From Pseudoalteromonas spongiae UST010723-006 (lineage in GTDB: Bacteria; Pseudomonadota; Gammaproteobacteria; Enterobacterales; Alteromonadaceae), in assembly GCF_000238255.3 (NCBI RefSeq), contig NZ_CP011039.1, positions 2,281,001-2,345,000 on the forward strand: a DNA stretch of 64,000 bases. The letters run 5' to 3'. A model generated the notes under the pieces. The model searched no databases. It saw nothing but the letters and a program-made list of their open reading frames with translations, and had not been told where the DNA came from. Below are positions 28,746 through 36,050 of the stretch, piece by piece. The translations under genes and the position numbers were made by a program. Within the stretch, counting starts at the first letter, position 1. Every line of letters starts with the position of its first letter.

Positions 28746-28765
28746 TAGAGTTTATTGATACAACG

Positions 28766-28795
28766 AAAAAGGCCGAACAGGTGTTCGGCCTTTTT
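28766..28795. terminator. Bidirectional terminator between chemoreceptor and M17 peptidase
   Basis: Stem AAAAAGGCCGAACA/TGTTCGGCCTTTTT with a two-base loop, symmetrical so it can serve both converging genes. Confidence 0.9.
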
Positions 28796-28881
28796 ATCGC
28801 TAAGTGCAATTGCTACCGTCTTACCACGAGTTGAGATAGGTTAACCTCAGGCTCTGACAAGCAGTAACTTTACATCTAAGA

Positions 28882-30408
28882 TTATTTACAAAATGTCGCG
28901 TAAATACTTGCAAGTGATGCTGCAGTTGGTTTGCCGTGTTGCCAGTCGCCGCCCTCAACACCACTACCAGCAATGTCAACATGAATGTACGGAATTGGCA
29001 GCTCTGAGTTTGCGCCGTGCTTATCAAGGCCTGATGCCACAGCCAAAAATGCCATTGGGAACTGGTGACCACGGGCGGTAATTGCTGATGGCGCATTGTT
29101 ACTCGACAATACATCGTCTGCTAACGTTTTAGGTGCGATAAAGCTATAGTCTTCGCGGCGTTCGCGCGATACTTCAGAACCATCAGCCCATAAGTCACCT
29201 TGCATTGCGATATTGTGCGATAAGTTAAGCGCTCTTGATGCACCATTTTCAACAAGCGCAGTATAAGGGCCCATTGCTCGTGCAGCGTGTCCTGTTAATG
29301 TTGCAACGGTAAATACAACAGGGTTAACTTCACCCTTAGCGACATCTTTAATTTCACTTAAGAGATCGCCCATTGCCAAGCGCCCTTCCGCATCAGTATT
29401 ACCAATACGTACGCGCACGCCTTCACGGCTTGTGATAATTTCATCTGGTACAAAACAGTCAGAGCCAATTGAATTACGAACAACTGCTAAGTAGGCTACT
29501 ACTTTAACCCCTTTAGGTTGATGCTCTGCAATACTCTTCATAAAGCCAGCAACTGATGCAGCGCCACCTTTATCACGGCTCATGCCCGCCATTGCACCAC
29601 CTACTTTTAAGTCTGCACCACCTGTATCGTAAACAAGGCCTTTACCAACAAATAATAGCGTACGTTCAATATCGCCTTCAGGCACATATTCAAGCTTAAC
29701 AACACGCGGGTGATGACGCTCTACCGCGTATGATGCGCGCGCTACAGTGCTAAGCATCGGGTAATTTTTATCAATAAATTGAGTATCGGAAATCACCTCT
29801 ACCGATACTGCGCTGTTAGCGAATAAGCTTTCACAGTATTCTGCAAATTTAGGAGGTGCCATACGCTCAGGCTCAGTACCGCAAAGGTCGCGCGCAGCGT
29901 ACTGACCTTGTGCAATAGCATTTGCATAATGGCTATCAAATTCGCCAATAACAGTAATAGATTGAATTGGTTCAATTGCCGCACCGTGGAATTCACGTGC
30001 TTCTAGCGGTTGCCATAATGCTTGGCAAGCACCTAAATACGCTACTGTTGTCGCTTGCTGATAACGCTTATCTAATTGGCCTAGTACTAAAATTGCAGGA
30101 TTTGTTGCACCCGCTTGTTTTGCTTCTAGTACACCTTGTTTTGCCGCATCGAAATAACGACGCACATCGTCATAGTCACGCTCTAAAGGGCCTGTTGGTG
30201 CAATCACTAATCGTTTTCCGGGTGCATTGTCATTCACCAACAATAATGCTTTTTGACCTATGCGCTTATCGAATTGCGCAGTAGCCATTACACTATCGCG
30301 AAAATCATTTGGGAGTAATGCCAAGTCTGGCGAGATAATAATTAAACTATCAACATATTGAGGTAAATCTGAAATTGATGCCGCTTGCAGGGCCTTTGGT
30401 GAAGTCAT
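28882..30408 (-). CDS. M17-family leucyl aminopeptidase
   Basis: A 508-residue cytosolic metallo-aminopeptidase. The M17 signature NTDAEGRLAMGD is present. Metal and catalytic residues lie in LVYDTGGADLKVGGAMAGMSRDKGGAASV (shown as LVYDTGGADLKVGG and MAGMSRDKGGA), and the C-terminal core includes YTALVENG and HVDIAGSGV. The N-terminal third is a separate alpha/beta domain, as in other M17 enzymes. In many M17 members the Lys precedes DTGG (GKGLVYDTGGADLK here). It releases N-terminal residues from peptides. Single gene on the minus strand, upstream of which lies dinB in the same direction. Confidence 0.9.
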   Translation of the reverse strand: MTSPKALQAASISDLPQYVDSLIIISPDLALLPNDFRDSVMATAQFDKRIGQKALLLVNDNAPGKRLVIAPTGPLERDYDDVRRYFDAAKQGVLEAKQAGATNPAILVLGQLDKRYQQATTVAYLGACQALWQPLEAREFHGAAIEPIQSITVIGEFDSHYANAIAQGQYAARDLCGTEPERMAPPKFAEYCESLFANSAVSVEVISDTQFIDKNYPMLSTVARASYAVERHHPRVVKLEYVPEGDIERTLLFVGKGLVYDTGGADLKVGGAMAGMSRDKGGAASVAGFMKSIAEHQPKGVKVVAYLAVVRNSIGSDCFVPDEIITSREGVRVRIGNTDAEGRLAMGDLLSEIKDVAKGEVNPVVFTVATLTGHAARAMGPYTALVENGASRALNLSHNIAMQGDLWADGSEVSRERREDYSFIAPKTLADDVLSSNNAPSAITARGHQFPMAFLAVASGLDKHGANSELPIPYIHVDIAGSGVEGGDWQHGKPTAASLASIYATFCK

Positions 30409-30498
30409 TTTTGAACCTTACTGAACGAATAAATACGCGCAATGTTGTCGCGTAAGTTTAGAAAAGATGGCTTAAATATGAGGGCAAATTTATAAAAA

Positions 30499-31560
30499 TC
30501 AAGATTCAAACATTGCAAGCTGCTCTTGTTCGTAGCTATTTTCAGACAAGCCAACACCTAAACCGAGTAATCTCACGCCTTTATTTCCGCCTCGTAAGTA
30601 GGCTTTTTCAATTAAACGAGTAAAAATATCATCATCTAAATGCGTGCAGCTGTAATCCGCGGTTGTTGTAACAAAATCGTTAAACTTAACTTTTACCGAA
30701 AGCTTAGATACTTTGTTTAACAACCCTTTACTTTGTAGCCTTGTATCAAGCTCATCTTTTAATTTTGGCAGCTCTTGTAAGCATTGTTCTAGCGATGTCT
30801 TATCATATTCGTAGGTATGCTCAACTGAAAGTGACTTTCTAATACGTGATGTATTTATCTTGCCAATCACCTCACCATTACACTTTTTAAATAACTCTGC
30901 ACCCCAGGTACCAAACTTCACCTGCATTTGATTTAAACCAAGGTTTAATACATCTTCACCAACAAACAAACCTGATGCATTCAATTTCTCTAAGGTTACT
31001 TTGCCTACACCGGGAATTTTTTTAAGGTTAAGCGCTTTCAAAAACCCTTGCACCCGATGAGGAGGGATCAAACAATAACCATTTGGTTTGTTTTCATCAC
31101 TGGCTATTTTCGCCACAAATTTAATGGGTGCGATTCCCGCCGATGCCGTTAATCCTGTTGTTTCAAAAATCTCATCGCGAATCGCATTAGCGATAAGTGT
31201 TGCACTGCCTGAGTGCTGTGTGCAATCGGTTACATCTAAATAGGCTTCATCTAAAGAAAGCGGTTCAATCAGATCTGTGTATTTGGCGAAAATCTCTCTA
31301 ATTTGATTAGACACTTCTTTGTATACAGCCATTCTTCCGGGAACAATCAGTAATTCTGGACACAGTTGCAACGCTTTATAGTTAGACATGGCTGAGCGCA
31401 CTCCATATTGACGCGCAATATAGTTTGCCGTTGCCAACACACCACGACGGTGTTTACCGCCAATTGCGATTGGCTTATCTCTCAACTCTGGATTGTCTCG
31501 CATTTCGACTGCTGCATAAAAACAATCCATATCAATATGTATAAATTTTTTCAAAATCAC
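30499..31560 (-). CDS. dinB: DNA polymerase IV (translesion, Y family)
   Basis: A 353-residue error-prone polymerase. The catalytic acidic residues lie in HIDMDCFYAAVEMRDNP and PLSLDEAYLDVT; the helix-hairpin-helix segment is KKIPGVGKVTLEKL and the little-finger domain occupies about residues 230-345. The GTG at 31560 is the most upstream start that retains the full N-terminal strand; a TTG two codons in is an alternative. A perfect LexA-type box and a promoter sit immediately upstream, so it is SOS-induced. The leader appears extremely short. Confidence 0.92.
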   Translation of the reverse strand: MILKKFIHIDMDCFYAAVEMRDNPELRDKPIAIGGKHRRGVLATANYIARQYGVRSAMSNYKALQLCPELLIVPGRMAVYKEVSNQIREIFAKYTDLIEPLSLDEAYLDVTDCTQHSGSATLIANAIRDEIFETTGLTASAGIAPIKFVAKIASDENKPNGYCLIPPHRVQGFLKALNLKKIPGVGKVTLEKLNASGLFVGEDVLNLGLNQMQVKFGTWGAELFKKCNGEVIGKINTSRIRKSLSVEHTYEYDKTSLEQCLQELPKLKDELDTRLQSKGLLNKVSKLSVKVKFNDFVTTTADYSCTHLDDDIFTRLIEKAYLRGGNKGVRLLGLGVGLSENSYEQEQLAMFES

Positions 31561-31566
31561 AAAACA

Positions 31567-31582
31567 CTGTTTATATATACAG
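31567..31582 (-). promoter_or_regulatory. LexA (SOS) box of dinB
   Basis: On the minus strand the site reads CTGTATATATAAACAG, one base from the symmetrical consensus CTGT-N8-ACAG with the alternating AT core. It ends six bases before the GTG start codon, and overlaps the -10 element. Confidence 0.9.
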
Positions 31583-31597
31583 TTTATTATGTATCAA
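31570..31597 (-). promoter_or_regulatory. dinB sigma-70 promoter overlapping the LexA box
   Basis: On the minus strand TTGATA (31597-31592) and TATAAA (31575-31570) are 16 bases apart. Initiation about seven bases after the -10 hexamer would place the transcript start within a few bases of the GTG at 31560. Confidence 0.6.
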
Positions 31598-31946
31598 ACT
31601 TATTTGATTCAGCAAGTTTTTATTTTGCAGCATATTAAGTTTTAAGATGTCTTTATCTGCATTCATTTTATTGATAAGAAAATGAATGCAGATAACAGCA
31701 CAAGTAGCACATTGAAGTTTTGTAAACATTTATTTGGGCACAGTAAGCGACGATTAAAGCACCTTACATGGGAACGAGTACGCAGCGATGGCAATTAGCC
31801 AAAGTCGCTAACATTTCGTAAATATCACCAAAACCAGAAACAGTAAAATCAATAACTAATTGATAAATAGAGATTTAATTTTTTGGCATTATTTCTGCTA
31901 ATAACTAGAAAATTATAATATTTGAAATATCATTCAAGGATCTTCT
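31598..31946. other. Intergenic region with a long perfect hairpin
   Basis: No gene is seen. The main structure is a 17-base perfect inverted repeat, TTATCTGCATTCATTTT (31653-31669) and AAAATGAATGCAGATAA (31679-31695), with a 9-base loop. It lacks an adjoining T-run, so it is not a standard terminator. The remaining sequence up to the lipoprotein gene presumably holds its promoter. Confidence 0.6.
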
Positions 31947-32312
31947 ATGAAATACTTAGTTTTAGCTTCAGCTCTCACATTGCCACTTTTAACAGGCTGT
32001 GTTGTCGCAGTAGGCGGCGAAGGCAAATCAGACTATTCATCTAGCTGGGAAAGAACCCATGAAAAAAACCGCAAAGCGATTGCCAATATGGAAATTGGAA
32101 AAGAGTATCAACACGTAATCAATAAACTTGGCACGCCAAACTTTTCTGAGCTAGTAAAACAAAACGACACGGAATATCGTGTTCTTTACTATGCAACAAA
32201 CTCTATTCACTCTGACGGTAAAACAACAAAAGACGAATGTACGCCGCTTGTGTTTAAAAATAATCAACTAACAGGCTGGGGCGAGCACGCTCTTGAGCAG
32301 TTAAAGAATTAA
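31947..32312 (+). CDS. DUF3192-family lipoprotein
   Basis: A 121-residue lipoprotein with lipobox LLTGC followed by VVAVGG, so Cys18 should be lipidated. The mature domain (YSSSWERTHEKNRKAIANMEIG ... VINKLGTPNFSELVK ... RVLYYATNS ... TPLVFKNNQLTGWG) matches the DUF3192 family of marine gammaproteobacteria, which has a BamE/SmpA-like layout. Function is unknown. It has its own terminator, so it seems to be a single-gene unit. Confidence 0.8.
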   Translation: MKYLVLASALTLPLLTGCVVAVGGEGKSDYSSSWERTHEKNRKAIANMEIGKEYQHVINKLGTPNFSELVKQNDTEYRVLYYATNSIHSDGKTTKDECTPLVFKNNQLTGWGEHALEQLKN

Positions 32313-32320
32313 TATGTGTA

Positions 32321-32347
32321 AGGGCGAAATGTTTCGCCCTTTTTTTA
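32321..32347 (+). terminator. Terminator after DUF3192 lipoprotein gene
   Basis: AGGGCGAAAT/GTTTCGCCCT hairpin followed by seven T. Confidence 0.9.
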
Positions 32348-32392
32348 AAACCCTTTTAAATCAATCTATTTACATCCAATTACATTTATTCG

Positions 32393-32442
32393 TTGACTAT
32401 TACGACAAGTTTCGTAATATTAATTACGAAAGGCATCGTAAT
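32393..32442 (+). promoter_or_regulatory. Promoter with two tandem ATTACGA-N6-TCGTAAT operators
   Basis: Two exact palindromes ATTACGA-N6-TCGTAAT lie at 32399-32418 and 32423-32442, 24 bases apart. A promoter TTGACT (32393-32398), 16 bases, TAATAT (32415-32420) is overlaid by the first, and the second reaches the ribosome binding site of the LytTR gene. This is the layout expected of repressor operators. A related degenerate copy lies before the BlaI-type gene. Confidence 0.7.
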
Positions 32443-32454
32443 TAGGTGGATAAA

Positions 32455-33207
32455 ATGGATAGATACAATCTAGTCGTCGGTCACAACGACCCAGCATTCT
32501 CAGACATTCTGTCACAACAAATCGATAACTCACTTTTTGAGCTAACAACTGTTGAATCTTGCTTTGCCAAATTAATAACAGCCTGTAAAAAAACCAGTGC
32601 CAAAGTACTTTTTGTACAAAATGAGCTTATTCAAGAACATGATTGGCCTACTCTTCAATCATTGGCAGACTCAACTGAAATCATATTATTATCTAGTAAT
32701 CGCGTTGATGCAGCTAAGGCATTTGAATGTGATTTATTTGATTTTATTTTAGAGCCTATGGTCAATTCTCGTTTAGGCAAAACATTAGATAAACTAGCCA
32801 AAATGCTCGCGCCTGAGAAACAGCAATTTGAGTTGATGAGCTCACTGGTGCAACGATTTTCGTCTAACCAATTAGATGACCAGCAAATCGTTTTAAAAGA
32901 CGCTGGTAGAATAAAGTTTTTAACACCAGATGAAATATCTTGGGTTGGCGGCGCTGGAAACTACGTTGAATTGCACCTCAGCCAAGATGAGCGAACGATT
33001 TTACATCGCCAAACATTATCTTCAATGGAACAGCAGCTATCGCCATTTGGCTTTATTCGCATTCATCGCTCTGCGATCATCAAAAAACAAGCAATACGCG
33101 AAATTCGTCCTACCGATAACGGCGACTATATTGTTACCTTAAAAGACGGAGCCAATCTCAATTTATCCCGACGTTACAAGCAAAACATGCAAGGATTAAT
33201 TGGTTGA
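32455..33207 (+). CDS. LytTR-family regulator with degenerate receiver domain
   Basis: A 250-residue transcription factor. Residues about 1-120 look like a response-regulator receiver, but the acidic pocket and phosphoacceptor are missing: VVGHNDPAF replaces the DDE start and KVLFVQNEL stands where the LLDxxMP strand should be. Residues about 145-248 form a LytTR DNA-binding domain (IKFLTPDEISWVGGAGNYVELHL split as IKFLTPDEISWVGG and AGNYVELHL; FIRIHRSAIIKKQAIREI; LNLSRRYKQNM). The ATG at 32455 has AGGTGG upstream. Regulation probably does not depend on phosphorylation. It lies directly upstream of the blaI/M56 pair. Confidence 0.82.
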   Translation: MDRYNLVVGHNDPAFSDILSQQIDNSLFELTTVESCFAKLITACKKTSAKVLFVQNELIQEHDWPTLQSLADSTEIILLSSNRVDAAKAFECDLFDFILEPMVNSRLGKTLDKLAKMLAPEKQQFELMSSLVQRFSSNQLDDQQIVLKDAGRIKFLTPDEISWVGGAGNYVELHLSQDERTILHRQTLSSMEQQLSPFGFIRIHRSAIIKKQAIREIRPTDNGDYIVTLKDGANLNLSRRYKQNMQGLIG

Positions 33208-33260
33208 CAAATAAACTCTATCTCGTAGAGTAAATAACAATCTACGAAAAGCGACGTAAT
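33204..33260 (+). promoter_or_regulatory. Promoter and operator repeats of the BlaI/M56 pair
   Basis: TTGACA (33204-33209) overlaps the end of the LytTR gene; TAGAGT (33226-33231) 16 bases later can act as -10. ACTCTA/TAGAGT (33215-33220, 33226-33231) is an inverted repeat on the promoter. TCGTAGA (33223-33229) is complementary to TCTACGA (33241-33247), and TCTACGA-N6-ACGTAAT (33241-33260) resembles the operators upstream of the LytTR gene. Confidence 0.55.
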
Positions 33261-33261
33261 T

Positions 33262-33648
33262 ATGAATAAGAATAAACGCGTACCAACAAGTGCAGAACTC
33301 AACATTCTTAATGTGCTGTGGCGTATTCAGCCCGCCACTGTTCGCACTTTGCATGAACATATCAGTGAAAGCCAAAAAATCGGCTACACCACTGTGCTTA
33401 AAATGCTACAAATCATGCACGAAAAAGGTCTTGTTACACGTGATGAATCAACTCGTGCGCATGTCTACAGCGCGGCATATTCTGTGGAACACACCCAATC
33501 ATCTTTACTGTCAGACATTGTTAACAAAGCTTTTGGTGGATCACGTTTTGATCTGGTGATGCGCGCACTTGGCGATGAAAAAACCAGTGCTAAAGAAATT
33601 AATGAAATTCGTACTCTGTTAGATTCTCTCGAAAATAATAATAAGTAA
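33262..33648 (+). CDS. BlaI/MecI-family transcriptional repressor
   Basis: A 128-residue winged-helix repressor. The N-terminal helix-turn-helix (ELNILNVLWRIQPATVRTLHEHI, i.e. ELNILNVLWRIQ then PATVRTLHEHI) and wing (IGYTTVLKMLQIMHEKGLV) match the penicillinase repressor family; the C-terminal part mediates dimerisation and usually holds the protease cleavage site. It lies 9 bases upstream of a BlaR1-like M56 peptidase, the standard partner. Its palindromic operators probably include those around 33215-33260. Confidence 0.9.
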   Translation: MNKNKRVPTSAELNILNVLWRIQPATVRTLHEHISESQKIGYTTVLKMLQIMHEKGLVTRDESTRAHVYSAAYSVEHTQSSLLSDIVNKAFGGSRFDLVMRALGDEKTSAKEINEIRTLLDSLENNNK

Positions 33649-33657
33649 GCACACGTT

Positions 33658-35628
33658 ATGGATATACTGCCCTCATTATTAGAAAGTAATACTCTCTATT
33701 TTATTTCTCTCACTCTATTACATTTTTTATGGCAAGGCTTAGTTATTGCAGGCCTACTTTTTTGTGTAAATAAACTTACCAGCAATAAGCACAGCCAATT
33801 CCGTTATATTTTCTCATTATTCTGTTTACTGCTTTGTGTTATTGCGCCAACCATTACGTTTTATATTCTGTCGCAACCTGACGAAGTAATTAATGTAAGC
33901 ACACTTGCAATAAATGACGTTATTGCGTCATCAATGGCGCCTTCAGGTATATCTAACACTGCGCATCAGATTCAGTTAGCTGATTATACGCCGCTAGTTG
34001 CCGTGCTATGGATGACTGGCATTATTGTGTTAAGCATGCGCCTTACTTTACAAATGCTGCAAGTACATAAGCTTACAACAACCAATATTGTGCAGCCATC
34101 AGACAAGCTAGAGTTAATTTTCAACCAACTTAAAGAGCGTCTTTTTGTAACTAAACGCGCCCGCTTGGTTATATCATTAACAGCACACGTGCCTATGGCA
34201 ATTGGCTGGATAAAGCCCGTGGTGTTGCTGCCTGCAAATTTGGCAAGCGGGTTATCAATCGCTCAACTAGAAATGCTAATGGCACACGAGCTTGCACATA
34301 TCAAACGTTATGATTATTTAGTCAACCTAATACAAACATTTGTTGAGTTAGTATTATTCTTCCACCCAGCAGTTAAGTGGATTTCTAAACAAATTCGACA
34401 AGAACGTGAATATTGCTGTGATGATTTAGCAATCCACCACTGTGGCAACCAGTTAGTATATGCCAGAGCATTAGCCGAAGCAGAAGTGCTTAGGCACAAC
34501 ATTCCTGAGCTTGCAATGGCAGCAACAGGTGGTGACTTGTCATCACGTATCCATCGCGCCGTAGGTCAGCACAGCTGTGCGCCACGCTATGGGAACCAAT
34601 GGCTCGCCGCACTCGCTGCGGCATTCGTTATTCCAAGCATATTTACCGCCTCTAAAGTTATTGCAATGACACAGACCGAGCCGGCGCCAGTTCTACCTGC
34701 TAACCAGCAACACGTTATGGTGCTGGACGCAAAGGTTGCAGAAAATAAAAAGCCTCAGCAACCTATTGCTCAGCAAAACAATAAAAATCAGAAAACCAAC
34801 AAAGAACAACAAACCAGTAACCCGCTTGAAACAGCAGTTGCTAAAGTAAAAGAAAACGCTCAAGAAAAATCGCCGATTAACACTACTGCTACAGCTAAAT
34901 CAACTGAGAAAGCTCATGCTCAGATTGTAAAAACTGTGAGCGACTTAAAGCCAAAGCCTAAACTAATTACAAAGCCAATATCGCGCGCAAAAACGCGTAA
35001 CTCAAGCAAAACAAGCGTTACTGAAAAAAAGGGAAAAGAGACTGCTAAACAGCAAAAAATAGCAAGTAAACAGGCGGAGCAAAAAGCGAAGTCAGCGGTG
35101 GTTGCAAAAGTTCAAGCAGATAAGGCTGCTAAATCAACGAAAGTAAAAACTCAGCAAATTAGCAAGCGCAAAAGCAATCAATTAGCGGCTAAATCAAACC
35201 AACCTGTTAAAACACCATCGGTAGCAAAAACCGAACACGCGGAAAAGTTAACTACTGCGCCAGTACTAAAAAAACAGCCCGAAAAAACAAAAGTGGAATT
35301 AGAGCCAAAATTTACTAGTGCTAAGCTCATTCATTCAGTTATTCCTGAACACCCAAGAATGCCATCATCACGACAAAATCATGTGGATGTTGCCGTAACA
35401 TTTACTATTGATGAGCAAGGTCATGTTAGAGATATAGAGTACAAGGATAATGTAAATAGCCGTTTCAAGCGCTCCATTGCACGCGCACTTAAAGAGTGGC
35501 GTTTTGAGCCTGCAATGAAGGGCAATAAAAAGGTTTCAACTAAGATGAGTAAAATCTTCGGTTTTAGTGACCCAGGCCAATACCTACGACCTGTTACAGG
35601 CAGCAGAATTGCTAACAGATATAGATAA
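33658..35628 (+). CDS. BlaR1-like M56 metallopeptidase with C-terminal TonB domain
   Basis: A 656-residue membrane protein. The N-terminal 330 residues carry several transmembrane helices and the M56 zinc peptidase site HELAH (His210, Glu211, His214), as in BlaR1/MecR1. Instead of a penicillin-binding sensor domain, a long linker rich in Lys, Ala, Gln and Thr (about 355-560) leads to a TonB-type C-terminal domain (IPEHPRMPSS ... VDVAVTFTIDEQGHVRDIEY ... ALKEWRFEPAMKGNK). The linker is long enough to cross the periplasm. Partner of the repressor just upstream, so signal-dependent cleavage of that repressor is likely. Ligand unknown. Confidence 0.85.
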   Translation: MDILPSLLESNTLYFISLTLLHFLWQGLVIAGLLFCVNKLTSNKHSQFRYIFSLFCLLLCVIAPTITFYILSQPDEVINVSTLAINDVIASSMAPSGISNTAHQIQLADYTPLVAVLWMTGIIVLSMRLTLQMLQVHKLTTTNIVQPSDKLELIFNQLKERLFVTKRARLVISLTAHVPMAIGWIKPVVLLPANLASGLSIAQLEMLMAHELAHIKRYDYLVNLIQTFVELVLFFHPAVKWISKQIRQEREYCCDDLAIHHCGNQLVYARALAEAEVLRHNIPELAMAATGGDLSSRIHRAVGQHSCAPRYGNQWLAALAAAFVIPSIFTASKVIAMTQTEPAPVLPANQQHVMVLDAKVAENKKPQQPIAQQNNKNQKTNKEQQTSNPLETAVAKVKENAQEKSPINTTATAKSTEKAHAQIVKTVSDLKPKPKLITKPISRAKTRNSSKTSVTEKKGKETAKQQKIASKQAEQKAKSAVVAKVQADKAAKSTKVKTQQISKRKSNQLAAKSNQPVKTPSVAKTEHAEKLTTAPVLKKQPEKTKVELEPKFTSAKLIHSVIPEHPRMPSSRQNHVDVAVTFTIDEQGHVRDIEYKDNVNSRFKRSIARALKEWRFEPAMKGNKKVSTKMSKIFGFSDPGQYLRPVTGSRIANRYR

Positions 35629-35630
35629 GC

Positions 35631-35658
35631 AAAAGGCCATCAATTGATGGCCTTTTTT
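35631..35658. terminator. Bidirectional terminator between M56 gene and nqrM
   Basis: Perfect hairpin AAAAGGCCATCAA/TTGATGGCCTTTTTT between convergent genes. Confidence 0.9.
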
Positions 35659-35665
35659 ATAATGA

Positions 35666-35878
35666 TTAAATGATGCGATCTTTATTCCAGCGACGTTCTT
35701 TTGCCAAACGCTGTTTACGTGCTTCACATGGGTCGTCGCAGTCACATACTTTATCTATGCCCATCGCACCTAAGCCACCACAGCTACTCGCCATTGATTT
35801 CTTTTGTACAATTACGCCCACAGCCATTGCTAGTGCAATAATAACGAGTAATCCAAAAGTAAGAAAAAATATAGACAT
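35666..35878 (-). CDS. nqrM: Na+-NQR maturation factor NqrM
   Basis: A 70-residue protein with one N-terminal transmembrane helix (about 3-24) and four cysteines (SCGGLGAMG, VCDCDDPC) characteristic of NqrM (DUF539). NqrM is needed to build the Fe site between NqrD and NqrE. The start at 35878 has AAGGGG upstream. It lies next to apbE and the nqr operon, all on the minus strand, as in Vibrio. Confidence 0.92.
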   Translation of the reverse strand: MSIFFLTFGLLVIIALAMAVGVIVQKKSMASSCGGLGAMGIDKVCDCDDPCEARKQRLAKERRWNKDRII

Positions 35879-36050
35879 AGTTGGCCCCTTAAAAAAGTGT
35901 CGCAATTATACGCGCTCAAGACAAAAAATGTAATATTGAATTGGCTAATACTTGACCCAAAGCAAGCCAAAATTCAAAACCATCTCACTCGCAAATATGC
36001 AAATAGAGCAACTCAAAACACCTAGTTGTTCCGTAAAGCAAATAAATAAC

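Noticed and set aside
33658..35628. Beta-lactam sensor BlaR1
   Set aside because: The C-terminal penicillin-binding domain with SxxK is absent and replaced by a TonB domain.
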